A stretch of DNA of 64,000 nucleotides, from assembly GCF_000327385.1 (NCBI RefSeq), contig NW_008707710.1:310001-374000 (forward strand), read 5' to 3'. The stretch is from Lottia gigantea. Taxonomy: Eukaryota > Mollusca > Gastropoda > Lottiidae. The notes under the pieces were generated by a model. It did no database searches, was not told the origin of the DNA, and saw nothing but the letters and a program-made list of their open reading frames with translations. The translations under genes and the position numbers were made by a program. Of the stretch, positions 22,037 to 34,023 are shown piece after piece (position 1 is the first letter of the stretch; each line of letters starts with the position of its first letter).

Positions 22037-23176
22037 TAGGGGAGAGCGGGGTAAGTTGAGCCACATTTGAGAGAAAAAGCTCAAGTTTTTTTAAAGACAA
22101 TGAAAATCCTGAGTGAATTTGATAGATATAGTCTTTGCGCCTAATTATTACCCACTATTATTCTAAAATATTCATTATGATTTAAACTATACAGTCAAAA
22201 CTAAGAGTGTTCAGAGTTGATAGTTGATCCAATCGGCGGGGTAAGTTGATCAGTAAATTTGAAGAGCTGCCAATTCCATGGCAGATGTACAAAACACAAA
22301 AAAAAAATGTGCAAGTCAATTTATTAATGTATCATAAAATCTTTTTGGTTATTAAAGGGATATGTTCACTAACTTTTCGACCAAAAAATTTTAGTCTCAG
22401 AAGGATAAATATTAAGGTAGGGATTAAACTGGAGGAATTATATGATTTTCGTGCATTTCTAGTACTTCAGGAAGCTATTTATGTATATTCAAGTCCTGAA
22501 GTCCATCGAAAATACTGAACATTATTCCCCTTTAAATAAAAAACGATTTTCATAATAGCCCACATACAATTATCAATAATCAAAATATCAATATATCAAA
22601 TTAAATTTCGACAAATCACAACTAAATTTCTTTGGCAGCTTTTTTCATAACATCAAGAGGAGTTGCACCAGGATAATTTATCAATATAAATAATAGTCAG
22701 TATGTGTTGATGTAATTATGAACATGTGTTGATGATATTGGGGTAAGATGAGCCACATATGGGGCAAGTTGATCGTGGCTCAACATACCCCATCTTTACT
22801 GGCTCAACTTACCCCAATCTGATTATTAAAATTCAACATGGCAGGGCAACAAGCACATGGTTTTCTACATTAATATAAGATTGCGTGATCAAAGCCAACA
22901 TTTCAAACTATCGCACAGTGCAAGAAGATATCAGAAATATGGAATAGTATTGAGGGAATTAAAGTACATACCTTAAAACGAATATTTTACTTTTCTTGGT
23001 GAAAAACACTCAAAGTTGTTATTAAGCCTCTAAATTCTTTGACATTGACATTAAAGGGAAGTAACTCTTACATTGTCTTAACAAGTGGACATTCTAAGTT
23101 ATACCTCTTCCCAGAAGGCATTAAGAGGGAGTGGCTCAACTTACCCCGTGGCTCAACTTACCCCACGCCTCCCCTA
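22037..23176. mobile_element. Non-autonomous element with GGGGTAAGTTGAGCCAC motif clusters
   Basis: Ends are AGTAGGGGAG (left, from about 22035) and CTCCCCTACT (right), with TA at 22037-22038 and 23175-23176. Eight copies of the motif or its inverse lie at about 22048, 22238, 22740, 22761, 22775 (inverted), 22799 (inverted), 23131 (inverted) and 23148 (inverted). Left copies point inward, right copies point the other way, and two opposed pairs lie in the centre. The motifs look like repeated protein-binding sites. A family 2 TTAA MITE is nested at 22356-22531. There is no ORF. I do not assign a superfamily. Confidence 0.7.
22356..22531. mobile_element. TTAA MITE family 2, short deletion form, nested
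   Basis: TTAA at 22352-22355 and 22532-22535. Left AGGGATATGTTCACTAAC, right ATTATTCCCCT; contains GTGCATTTCTAGTACTTCAG and TATGTATATTCAAGTCCTG. It sits inside the larger motif-bearing element, so it is the younger of the two. Confidence 0.7.
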
Positions 23177-23179
23177 CTT

Positions 23180-23975
23180 CTTTGTTTACATTTAGAAATT
23201 GAAACATAGTTATCTCCCTTAATCTAAGCAAGATAATTCTGACCTATATTCTATCAAAACATTGCCAATTCTATAAAAATTACCGTCTTGAAGTATGTTT
23301 GAAATTTCTGCACAATATCAAGAAAGTTTTAGATATTTTACAAACATTCTTCGTATAAAAAACGAACTTATATTCAGAAAACTATGTATTTTCACCCAAT
23401 AACCTCCCTTGAAGTGTGTAGAACCCACATCTTGTACTTTTTTTCTCCAAAATTCTCTACTAAATGACACAGAGACCCTTTTGCCAAACATCATGTCAAT
23501 ATCGGAAGATATTTATATTTTAATTAGATTAGATTAGATTTCACAAGTCATTGAAAAATGTTCATCGACAAAAAAATAAATTAATGGCCCTGAACATCAC
23601 ACTTAATGGCTTTGTAAAAACCTTGTTCAGACAAATAATTAGTATCCTTTGGGTGAAAAAATCGAATTTTACTCAAACTTAGTCAGTGTACAGATTTTGT
23701 TGAAGATTTTAAAAAAGTCCTTACAATTTCTCTACCATGTTTTGAAAAAAATATCTCTGTTCAAAACTTAGCTTACCTTGATTTTGGTGTCATCATGACT
23801 GAGGTTTCAGTTAGAACAAAATAATATCGGAAAATAAAATGAAGACAGAGTTAATGAACTACTGATCAGAAATTCAATATTTTAAAGTGATGAATTCACT
23901 GATATTTTCTCAATGCTGCAACCATGTAACAGACAAAAAATTGACGTTAACATAGAAGAATATACATCGTGTATT
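23180..23975. other. Unannotated stretch
   Basis: No gene or repeat recognised. A short ATTAGATTAGATTAG run lies near 23522. Confidence 0.35.
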
Positions 23976-23981
23976 CTTTAA

Positions 23982-24408
23982 GGGATACTACGTCTAAGGA
24001 TGAACATAAAATTTTGCTCAAATTTGGCCATTAATAGTATGTATCCATCAGTGGATTTACCTGGTGTTCTAACTATACATCAAAATCCCTCTATAATCCG
24101 ATATATCCACAAAATGAAGTAATTAATTATAAAACGCTTAGTACATCTATTAAGCGATTTCCAAATCGTGAGTCTAAGAAATCCGGTGTAATTTTCAAGG
24201 GAAAGTAACTCTCAAGTGTTGTTTCTATTATATTGAAAAAGACAAGTTGTCATATTCGCTTTCAAACACTGAAAATTCTGGAAACACATGGATTTGAAGT
24301 CTCAAATTTTGAGACATCACTGAACATTATTACTGATTAGCTCAGCTAAAAAATTGCTGTTTCTGAGGCCAAGGTAGCTACTAGGAAAACCGATGGGGAA
24401 CTGTCCCT
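23982..24408. mobile_element. Chimeric TTAA MITE (family 3 left end, family 2 right end)
   Basis: TTAA at 23978-23981 and 24409-24412. The first 240 bases match the right arm of the element at 25072-25701 (GGGATACTACGTC, TTACCTGGTGTTC, CTATAATCCGATATATCCAC). The last 150 bases match family 2 (ATTACTGATTAGCTCAGCTA, GGGGAACTGTCCCT). Both ends are of the AGGGA type, so a composite could still be recognised as one unit. Confidence 0.55.
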
Positions 24409-25071
24409 TTAACATTAGCCTATGTGATGTCACTTACAAATCATGTGATTAAATGGCTGCTAGTTTTGAAAGGGGTTAAAATAGTACTTGATGCATTAAT
24501 TACAGAGTAGTATAGAAATATTCAACAAATCCTCAGTTTCACCTTGTGGGATCATCAGTTAACTGATCTTCAGCCTTCAGTTTTCTTATTATTCAATTTC
24601 AAAGGACTCTGAAGAATTTCCAGCCTTGTAGGTAAATCCTGTCTGTGCAGGTGTTTCTGAGAGTCAGCCAAGTGTCGGCTTTCACCTCCCAATACAAAAA
24701 GTCTGACGTCATTTGCAGTATAACATCTATAGTTCCTGTAATTCAAGGTCTCATTAACTCAAGGTCATAATCAAGGTCATGTAGTCTAGCATTTATTGTG
24801 TCATCATGCCTTTTTTATGTTATAATTTAGATTCAGTAATCTTATTCAGTAAAGCTTAATTCAAATGTCAAAATGAAAATCTAACTAAAATTTCAGACCT
24901 ACTATATAGAGTTCTGTAACTGTATAACTCAGGGATGTTGATTTATTTTTTTGTCAACCGACCATTTTTAAACTATCTGTGAAATCTGATCTCAATTTCT
25001 CCTTAAGACAAGGTCTTTCATATACTAGTATAGACATGATTGGCAAAATAGAGGACAACAGTGTCACTTAA

Positions 25072-25701
25072 AGTGATACTACGTCTTAGAATACACTCAC
25101 CCTGTGGCTAATATTTGTGTTTAATAGTGACCATTGGTTAAATAAGTATGCATCCCTCACTTTATCAAATTTGAAACATCGACAATAAAACTATAATCAT
25201 AATTTTAAAAAAAAGTGAGCAAGCGACAAGTCCGTTCAGTTTGGGTAATCTACGCTAAAACAGGAAACAATCATCTTCCGGTGTATACAAACAAATTTTG
25301 CGAATGATTAATATTCGTTGAAAATTGTGTCAGTGGTGGAGTATTCATTCTAAATTATATGAATTGCTTTTTCGCGGAGTCTCTTAATCTCCTACGAGGC
25401 ATCATTATTCCGCCTTCAAAATATGACAATGTCGAGGTCAATTCAAGAGTAGAGGTCAAGGACGCGGTAAACCCCACTTGAGAGTTACTTCCCCTTGAAA
25501 ATTACACTAGACTCACGATTTGAAAATCGATGTATTAAGCGTTTTATAATTAATTACTTGATTTTGTGGATATATCGGATTATAGAGGGATTCTGATGTA
25601 TAGTTCGGACACCAGGTAAGTCCACTGATGGATATATACTGTTATTGGCCAAATTTGAGCAAAATTAAAATCTTACGTTCATCCTAAGACGTAGTATCCC
25701 T
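25072..25701. mobile_element. TTAA element family 3, longer form
   Basis: TTAA at 25068-25071 and 25702-25705. Terminal inverted repeats: left AGTGATACTACGTCTTAGAA, right the inverse of CCTAAGACGTAGTATCCCT. About 630 bases, with a relatively GC-rich centre (CGCGGAGTCTC, GACGCGGTAAACC) but no transposase frame. Confidence 0.7.
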
Positions 25702-25835
25702 TTAATCACCAGTTCAGATAAAAAAAAACATCACATACACAATTAAGAAGTATAATAATAATTAAATATTTTCACTGTTGAAAGAAAAAATTTTAATTAG
25801 GAAATATATATAATTAGGTATAAATAAAATGTTTC

Positions 25836-26110
25836 CAAACAAACTGCAAAACAAAACCCAAAATAACAAACTGCAAAACAAAACCCAAAATAACAAACTG
25901 CAAAACCCAAAAAAACAAACTGCAAAACAAAACCCAAAATAACAAACTGCAAAACAAAACCCAAAATAACAAACAAACCGCAAAACAAAACCCAAAACAA
26001 CAAACCGCAAAACGAAACCCAAAATAACAAACTGCAAAATAAAACCCAAAATAACAAACTGCAAAACGAAACCCAAACTAACAAACTGCAAAACAAAACC
26101 AAAAATAACA
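25836..26110. repeat. 27-bp minisatellite
   Basis: Unit close to AAACTGCAAAACAAAACCCA plus AAATAAC, about 11 copies with shortened ones. Strong strand asymmetry (almost no T on the plus strand). Minus-strand open frames through it (FVLQFVILG) are by-products of the triplet-multiple unit. Confidence 0.85.
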
Positions 26111-26119
26111 TATTGGAGC

Positions 26120-26715
26120 AACATTGATTATAATTAAGATTCAGTTGCTAAAACAGCAGATCACTTAACTTTCATTTCAAAGTCGATAATTCATATTGAG
26201 GTGTGTTTACAGACAGGTTTATACCGATCATGAAGAGTGCATGTACAAAATGTAGTATTAACTCAGTGGCTGTATAACTTTAGATAAGAAAACCATTAAG
26301 TACATAATTCAGGCAACCTTTTGGGAAAATACCTCAATTTCATACTTTAGCTCTTTTAGAGGAAAAATATGGTCAGCTTGGGACGTATTTTAATGACATA
26401 TATTATGCTAATATAATTTGAATTCAAAGAACAGAGAGGCCATCTTAGTATTAAAGACAGAACAGCTATACAAGACGGAGAACAATCAGCAAGTTTTGTG
26501 GGTGTCTTTAGGGATCAAATTAGAAAAACAAAACGTGCAATCTATTTCAAAAAGTGATTTCTCTCAATGTTAATCTAGGATTATATTTGGGTATCAGACC
26601 AATTAAATCTTAATACCTAGCAACACGCACATATAGCTAAATTACCTTCATTTCTGAAGAATGGTCAATTGTCATCAAATTTATAAATACAGATATATAT
26701 GACATAAAATAATTC
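26120..26715. other. Unannotated stretch
   Basis: No feature recognised. Confidence 0.35.
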
Positions 26716-26729
26716 TCAAAATATAACGA

Positions 26730-27065
26730 GCGTGCTCGCTAACCTGATAGTCCAGGGTTCAATCCTGGCATACGTCAAGATATTACCTTCGGATTTTTCA
26801 ACCAGGTTTCCCCGTGTCAGTGATGCAGGTAAGAGGGGCTGACATGGAAAAAGTGTCTAGTCGTTGGATGAGACAATAAACCGAGGCCCCGTGTGCTACA
26901 GGCTGTGCATGTTAAAGATCCCTCGACAGGTGGAAATCGAAAAAAGAGCAGGCTAGTGTCCTGGCAAAATTTCCCTCATTGCACACTGCATGGCGTTGCC
27001 CGTCTTCATTAGCCCACATGGTGCAGAAAAGTAGGAAGTAAAATTCCATTCATTTCATTTCATTT
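26730..27065 (+). mobile_element. tRNA-derived SINE, slightly 5'-truncated
   Basis: Starts inside the tRNA head (GCGTGCTCGCTAACCTGA), keeps the B box GGTTCAATCC, and ends in an ATTTC tail. Target duplication CAAAATATAACGA / CAAAATACAACGA at 26717-26729 and 27066-27078, with one mismatch, so it is moderately old. Confidence 0.85.
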
Positions 27066-27325
27066 CAAAATACAACGAATTATATCAAGACCCATTTCAA
27101 AAAAATTTCATAACAAATTTCTAAAAATGCAAAATTGAGTAACACAACACCATCGATGTCACCATGACCACCTTAGACAGTAATCAACTATCTTGAAGCA
27201 TTCTCAAGACCATACAAGGTTAACCCCTTCAACTCTAGGGGCCGGTTTATTACCCACATAATTACACAACCACATAACAGAGCTGCCAGTAAAGGTCCAT
27301 ATCCAGGTGACTTACCTAACGTTAA

Positions 27326-27586
27326 AGATGGGTTCCCTTATTTCCCCTCATGAAAGTGAAAATGCTAATAATTTATGAATAGAAAGTAGAGATGTCCCAA
27401 TGACTTGGAAAAATACCAGTTTGTCTCAAATGTCCATAATTTATTCATAATTAGCTAAATTAGAAGACACTTATCAGCAGAATTCCAATGAGTGACCGAT
27501 CAAGAAAGATCAAAAAGTCTTTTTTTGTTTATCCAGACGGTACATACGTACATAATTTGACACTAACAAAATAAGGAAACCCATCT
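27326..27586. mobile_element. TTAA MITE family 4
   Basis: TTAA at 27322-27325 and 27587-27590. Terminal inverted repeats AGATGGGTTCCCTTATTT and the inverse of AAATAAGGAAACCCATCT. Same family as 47246-47613. Non-coding. Confidence 0.75.
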
Positions 27587-27599
27587 TTAAAATCATACA

Positions 27600-28120
27600 T
27601 TATAAGTTTTTTTCCTTGGGAGTTCAGAGTATATGATGTCTTATTTTATTTACTCACAGTGTTCAAAGGGTTAAACCCCCACATTTCATTACAACTTACT
27701 TTGTCAAATAATGAGAGAGAAATATCAGGGTTAAATAAGAATCTTATTAAGTCATTTAACATTTCAGTCAGACTGTAAATGCCTCTTCAAGGATCAAAAC
27801 CCAATACAATTTTTATTTACAATAGATTCTTCTAAATGTACAAGAACAGTTACTATGGCAACACATCTATTTCGTCTCATTAGGCTTAAATACAACCAAA
27901 ATTAACACTAATTCTATCTTAAGATGTACAAAAGTACTCTAATCTTGAATTTCAGATATTTTTGTTTGTTTGCAATCAATGTATATATTATACACAAACT
28001 CTTAAGCCCTCTTTTGCAGGAAAAGTTAGTCTTTGATTCTAAAACAAACCATCCCTACCCCAAAAACCAACATTTGTGCCATTCCAAGGACATATTTTGC
28101 AACTAATGTTAATTTATAAA
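27600..28120. other. Unannotated stretch
   Basis: No feature recognised. Confidence 0.35.
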
Positions 28121-28125
28121 ATAGT

Positions 28126-28418
28126 CTTCTGCACATATTTAGGCTAATGAGAACACCATGCAATGTGTGCAATGAGGGAACAGCAGCATTAGCCTCCTCC
28201 AACTGTTTTTCAAGAGCACAGCCTGTAGCACACAGTGTTGCAGTTTATCTCATCCGAACAACAACACGCTTTTTCCACGTCAGCCTCTCTTACCCGCATC
28301 ACTAACCAGGGTAGAACCGGTTGAAAAACTCTTAAGGTCTTATATCGACCTATGCAGGGAACCCTGGACCTTCAAGTTAGCAAGTAAGTGACCAACTCAA
28401 TGAGCCACCGCGGCTCCC
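28126..28418 (-). mobile_element. tRNA-derived SINE, diverged
   Basis: Head CGCGGTGGCTCATTGAGTT and the body words ACGTGGAAAAAGCGTG and TGTGTGCTACAGGCTGTG are clear on the minus strand. The 3' tail is lost just past the GTGCAGAAG region. Confidence 0.8.
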
Positions 28419-28711
28419 AATATATAAATTGTGCTAACATTTCACTTATAATCGAATTTCATTATATTAATGTAAATAAAATGAGAGACATATTTCTGCC
28501 AATGATTTCCCTTCTGAATATGTAAACAGCTTAACGTTTGATTAATACTTTTTAAAAATATTGAATATTAATTTTTCTATTTAACATGTCTGCCTTAAAT
28601 GGTGTACCTTAAGAAAAGTCAACCCAGCTGTAAATGTATACAGATAGTCCAAAAAGATAAATTCCATGCAGTTCGGCAAAGGACAAGCTGGTAGACAATA
28701 AATTGTTATCC

Positions 28712-29062
28712 ACCTTATACGTCTTAAAATGAACATAAAATTTAAGAATTTTAAACTTGGCCAATAAGAGCATATATTCATCATTAGATATACCTGGTGT
28801 CATAAATAACATAACAGGATCCTTATATAATCCAATAAATCCAAAAACGTATCCATAGATATGCAATTAAGTATTGAAAAACACTTAATATTAAGATTAA
28901 GCGTTTTTCAATAATTACTCAGTTCTATGATTTTCCAATTTTAAAGATTTTATAGGGATTCTGTTGAAACTTTATGACACCAGGTAAACTAACTGATGAA
29001 TATATACTTATATCGACAATTCTTAAATTTTATGTTCATTCTAAGACGTAGTATCGCTTTCA
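28712..29062. mobile_element. Foldback MITE family 3
   Basis: Nearly perfect mirror: left TATACGTCTTAAAATGAACA, right TGTTCATTCTAAGACGTAG; ACCTGGTGTCATAA against TTATGACACCAGGT. The centre is near 28890. Same termini as 25072-25701, but both arms come from one end, so it is an end-duplication derivative. Confidence 0.7.
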
Positions 29063-29069
29063 AAATTGT

Positions 29070-29580
29070 TGTTTTTTTCTTTGTTAATATTGAAAATATC
29101 TGTTTTTATTTTGTAAATTAGTAGATTATATTGGAAAGTTTCAACCTAAATATAGATGAATTATAGCGAGCTATATCAGCTGGAAGTAATGAAGTCTGAA
29201 ATGAAAAGCACTTACTATTCTATTTTGATATTCTGTTGACAATTTGATGTATTAAATGAACACTTATAGATATTTAAGTGTTAATCAAGTCAATAAAGGA
29301 GATCATTTATCTTTCAACATGATTATAATTATTATCTAGTGATACAATAGGTTTGACGCCTCACGCCACTGAAAAGTTAATTATTATTGTCATCGTCAAG
29401 TATTTAACACCCACTTCCAGAAATATAAAAAAATTTCAATTTTCTTTGTATATTATATCAGCTGAAAAAAGGATTTAAAGAATCTAATCTAAAGCTACCT
29501 TTTTATTTTTTTTCACTGACGTTTAAGAATCTGTTCAAAATCAAAAATGTGTAAGCTCATGCTGCTGTCTTGGTTATTCA
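29070..29580. other. Unannotated stretch
   Basis: No feature recognised. Confidence 0.35.
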
Positions 29581-29585
29581 TTCAT

Positions 29586-30085
29586 TGCATACTGCATAGC
29601 CATACTGCATAGCCTTACTGATAGCCATACTGCATAGCCTTATTGATAGCCTTACTGCATAGCCTTACTGATAGCATTACTGATAGCCATACTGATAGCC
29701 TTACTGCATAGCCTTACTGATAGCATTACTGATAGCCATACTGATAGCCATACTGCATAGCCACACTGCTTAGCCATACTGATAGTCATACTGATAGCTA
29801 GCCACACTGCATAGCCTTACTGACAGCCTTACTGATAGCCTTACTGCATAGCCATACTGCATAGCCATACTGTATAGCATTACTGATAGCCTTACTGCAT
29901 AGCCTTACTGATAGCATTACTGATAGCCAGAATGCATAGCCATACTGCATAGCCATACTGATAGCCAGAATACATAGCCATACTGATAGCCTTACTGATA
30001 GCCATACTGATAGCCTTACTGATAGTCATACTGCATAGTCATACTAATAGCCATAATGCATAGCTATACTGCATAGCCTTTCCCA
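29586..30085. repeat. Short-unit tandem array (CATAGCCATACTG / ATAGCCTTACTG)
   Basis: Mixed 12- to 16-base units built from ATAGCC, TTACTG/ATACTG and optional GC insertions. A block of about 57 bases (CTTACTGCATAGCCTTACTG and following) recurs several times, giving a higher-order pattern. Confidence 0.85.
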
Positions 30086-30089
30086 TCCT

Positions 30090-30800
30090 CATTTGCACAA
30101 GCAGGTTAAAAGGTTTAAAATTTAATACCCCATTTTAATCATTCACTTTCATGAAGAGGCAGTTTGGATTATCCTCTGGAGTGATTGCGTAATACAGTAT
30201 CTACCATATTAATTTCCTCTCTAATCCATATTATTTCCATTTTGTATTTTAGGATGTGAAGGTGTGTATCAATTTTTATTCCTTTCATTACATTATAAAT
30301 AATGAACTGTCTGAGTACAGATAATTTAGAATCCTAATCTTCATTTAATCAATAAAAAGTTAATATTAGTATACAATACAATATTGGATCTAAACAATTA
30401 TTGGTTTATAAATTTAAACAAATTTAATCAAAACATTCTTGTCCAGTCAATAATTCAACCCAAGTATGCCATTTCCTCCAAAAGGACATCCAGACATGGA
30501 TAAAAAAAATTCCCATTTAATTATATAGCAACAATCTTATTTAAATTATATTACAATTACAAATCTTTATTTTCTGATATTTCTACTCTACATTGTAATC
30601 TAAGAAGTTTTCTACCAAAGGTTTGTGCCAGAAGTAGTATTTTAAACCAATCAAAGCATCAAGTAATACCTTAATATTGATGAAATAAGGAATTATGGGA
30701 TATTGAAACCTGAAGTAGAGCAATATGACAGCCTCTTTGAGTTTCGCTATCCCACAATTCTTTATTTTATCAATTAAACCAAAAGCTGCCCAGGAAAACC
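30090..30800. other. Unannotated stretch
   Basis: An 84-codon minus-strand frame (30583-30837) runs into the following MITE and shows no known domain. Nothing else recognised. Confidence 0.35.
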
Positions 30801-30809
30801 ACATATTAA

Positions 30810-31178
30810 AGGGACATTCCCCTTTTTTGTAGGTCAAAGTTTGTGAAAACTACACACCAAAATACTTCATTAAACGTATCTATAAGTTTTAACTATAAAA
30901 ACAACTATAGGGATTAAAGCAAAATAGTTGCCTAATTGAAGAGAAATATATCTTGTACGTAATTTAAAAGTTTCAACGCCAATGACCGAAACTAGGTCAA
31001 ACTGCTTAATTAATAATTAGTTCACTCTGTTTTTAATTAACTTTTTTAAAACAAATACAGTTTAATCAAGAAGATAGAGAAATAGATATAAATAGCATAC
31101 TTTAGAAATATTTTCAGCTATAATTTATGACGTTTTCGATAAAGAAAATGTCATACAAAAAAAAACCGGAAGGCCACT
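30810..31178. mobile_element. TTAA MITE family 5
   Basis: TTAA at 30806-30809 and 31179-31182. Left AGGGACATTCCCCTTTTTTG, right the inverse reading AGTGGCCTTCCGGTTTTTTT. Partial relatives lie at 3545-3895 and 36868-36992. Confidence 0.7.
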
Positions 31179-31189
31179 TTAAGCAGGAA

Positions 31190-31485
31190 TCCTGTGTCCA
31201 ATTGCAATGCAGTTAAAAAAGAGCGCATGGATGGACACTTTACAAAGATCAAGTAATCATACGGTTATGATCTGTTGTTTATTTTTAAATTGTAACACTA
31301 TATTATGGAATCCAAAAGATGGAATACATTAATGTGATTTCTATTATTAATTTTCTTTAAATAAATATAAATATCTAAATATTGTTTCAGCTGGACCAGA
31401 CTATTTATGATGACCCATTCGACTTCTAACAAAGCCTCAAAAGAATAAAATATCATATCTTTATAATATATGGATGTCTGTTACA
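31190..31485. other. Unannotated stretch
   Basis: No feature recognised. Confidence 0.35.
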
Positions 31486-31487
31486 TA

Positions 31488-31722
31488 GAAATGAAACAAA
31501 ATGAATGGAGTTTTACATCCTACTTTTCTGCACCATGTGGGCTAATGAAGACGGGCAACACCATTCAGGGTGCAACGAGGGAAATTTTGCCAGACAGCGG
31601 CATTAGCCTGCTCTTTTTCGATTTCCAACTGTCCAGGGATCTTTAACGTGCACAGCCTGTAGCATGCCGGGCATCGGTTTATTGTCTAGATGCTTTTTCC
31701 ATGTCAGCCCCTCTTACCTAAA
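31488..31722 (-). mobile_element. tRNA-derived SINE, 5'-truncated
   Basis: Tail and body through CCATGTCAGCCCCTCTTACC are present; the tRNA head is missing. No clear target duplication. Confidence 0.8.
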
Positions 31723-31849
31723 ACTAAATTGAAAATCTTTTTCAGATTCTGACTTTCTACACATGGATGCACCATCTTGAAAATTTGGCTGATTTAAATT
31801 TAGAACTTTTTAGACATGCAGCCAATGGAAAATACACGGAAATGTAAAG

Positions 31850-32122
31850 GGACACTGATAGCATCAATGTGCACCATTCCAATTTTCATTCTGACAACTG
31901 TGGTTCTTGCAATTCCACTAAACTTACACATTTTATGACATCACTAGAGGTGAACTGCACAGATATACATAGTAGCTTCTGGTAGTTCCCCTCTAGTGAT
32001 GTCATAAAACATGTTAGTGGAATTTCAAGAACCATAGACATCAGAATGAAAATTGGAATGGTGCAAATGGAAGCTATCAGTGTTCCTGATACACATAAAC
32101 AAGTTTAGAAAACCTCTTAAAT
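31850..32122. mobile_element. Foldback MITE family 1, ends eroded
   Basis: Inverted arms GATAGCATCAATGTGCACCA and TGGTGCAAATGGAAGCTATC around a centre near 31985; CCTCTAGTGATGTCATAAAA is mirrored by TTTTATGACATCACTAGAGG. The TTAA ends are no longer clear. Confidence 0.7.
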
Positions 32123-32129
32123 ATAGCTC

Positions 32130-32520
32130 ATGTTACATTCATTTCATCAAACCATTTACAATTGTGACATTTAAAGATGGGGTTTTTTGGGCAATATTTT
32201 CATTCGACTAAGTTCTTTCTGACAGCAGAAATGCTTTTGAATCAAATTATCAAACTTACAGTCAGATTGTTAATATGTAACCGTATGGTTTTCTTTTATA
32301 GAAATAACAGACACAAACACGGTGAACCGCCATCTTAAATTCTACCCCAGACTCTGTCAGTTAATTTTTATACTTAGTAAATTTGGATATATACTTCTGT
32401 TTGAAAGGAATCTTTTGGACTTTTTCTAGCCTGTTAGAAAAAATTATCACAGATTCCCTCCCCTGACTGTGTAACAGAGTTCCAACTGGACTTGAGGATG
32501 GTTGACAGCAATTTGAATCC
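32130..32520. other. Unannotated stretch
   Basis: No feature recognised. Confidence 0.35.
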
Positions 32521-32524
32521 ACTG

Positions 32525-32965
32525 AGAATTGTAAAGTAAAGCTAGCTTAGCTTATTGTCGCACACGATGAGTTTTACTAGTTCCTGAATGACTAAAGCCT
32601 GGATCACCAAGTCGCACATTATTGACAACTTGTGATTTACACCGTTTTATGGAATGTTAACTATTGTACATGTGCAGTTAATAGTAAACAAAGCAAAAGG
32701 AAAAATGCATCTGTATAGCTGTGGATGTAACTTTGATATAAGTTATCAACAGTGACAAAAGAAAGTTCATACAAGCACACCCTCTATTGCCGAACAAGAT
32801 AAAGCTGGCTTATGTGCTTCCACAGAGAAAAGTGAAAGCCGGCTTTTAAACTAGCTTTCATTTGGCCCTTGATTAATTGCCGTATATAAAAAGATTGGTT
32901 TTCGGTTCCCCAACCTTAACGGATTGGCAATTTGCCAGGTGGAAACTCAATAAAGCTAGCTTTTT
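32525..32965. repeat. Dispersed repeat D
   Basis: Starts GAGAATTGTAAAGTAAAGCT, ends with AAAGCTAGCTTTTTCTTTC, and contains GAACAAGATAAAGCTGGCTT and TTGATTAATTGCCGTA. The same elements in the same order occur at 62885-63210. The ends carry inverted AAAGCTAGCTT words. Unassigned DNA element. Confidence 0.55.
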
Positions 32966-32969
32966 CTTT

Positions 32970-33975
32970 CTTGGAGACAGTATTATTAAGTTTTGTACCT
33001 TCTTCTCAATCTAAAAAAAAAAGTATAAACCAAATAATGCCCTGTTTAAACTTCGCTGAAAGAACAGATTCAAAATTTATTTAACTATGATACTCAGTCA
33101 TATAATTCACACCTTCGTGCGTCGAAATTTAAGCATTCAAAGTCATTTGTGTCCAGAGTTATCTGCGTTTGAAAGTTAAACTTGCGGTTTCTTGATACTC
33201 TGCCATATATAGAAATAGAAATAGAAAATGGAAATTCTAATTTAAAATTTATTTGAAAGGATTATGTGAAAGAAACAAAACAACACTTTGGGTTCGAAAT
33301 CAAACTTTGATTATTTAACCAAATACCTGCTGATTTCCCTATTTCTGTTTACTGTATTTAATTGAATCAATTTTCAGTCTAATCAATATATGTAATGTCA
33401 ATACTGCCATTGAAAGACAAGAAAATTTGCATAAAACAACAGTTAGAAATCAAGGAAAGGTGATTTCAATTTCAATTGATGTTCAAACACAAACATGTTA
33501 GGAAACAATTAGTTAAATCAAAAACAATTTACACTTAAATGCACTATATAGACTACAATATATGAAACTAAAATATATTCTGCAATATGTAGTGAATTAT
33601 TTGAAAACACAGTGGCTTTAACCTCCATAGAAATATAATATGACATCAAATATCACTTATGTTGCACACAAAAATATTTATAATAAATGTCAAAGGTAGA
33701 AAAACTGTAACAGTTCACATATAAATGTGACAATGTGAAAGTTTTATAATAAATTATCTCTTAAAGTCATTATGTAATATATAAAGATCATATAACAAAT
33801 TTATTAATTAAAGATTTCATTATTTATGTTAGTGTTTTTACATCTAATTGAAAGACTGACATGACATCTGATTTTCAAATTTGAAAGGTGAAACAGATAT
33901 TTGCAGTTGAACATCATCAATTAGGGGAAAAAAAAACAACCAATGTTTAAAATAGTCCAAAAAACAAAATAGTAA
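32970..33975. other. Unannotated stretch with a family 2 MITE scrap
   Basis: 33140-33262 (TGTGTCCAGAGTTATCTGCG, TATATAGAAATAGAAA, AAATTTATTTGAAAGGATTA) is a fragment of TTAA MITE family 2. The rest shows nothing. Confidence 0.45.
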
Positions 33976-33979
33976 CTGG

Positions 33980-34023
33980 AAATGAAATTAGAAATGAGAG
34001 TTTTACGTGTTACTTTTCTGCAC
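33980..34023 (-). mobile_element. Severely 5'-truncated SINE at the minisatellite edge
   Basis: Only the tail and the complement of AGAGTTTTACGTGTTACTTT remain, about 44 bases. The flanks, CAAAATAGTAACTGGA and CAAAAGTAGTAACAGGA, are both versions of the neighbouring 50-bp unit, consistent with insertion into the array. Confidence 0.6.

Noticed and set aside
25762-26124. 120-codon hydrophobic minus-strand frame resembling a membrane protein
   Set aside because: It is the translation of the 27-base minisatellite; the apparent membrane segments follow from the T-rich minus strand.
28581-28866. Minus-strand frames of 67 and 85 codons
   Set aside because: They are largely translated from the family 3 foldback MITE.
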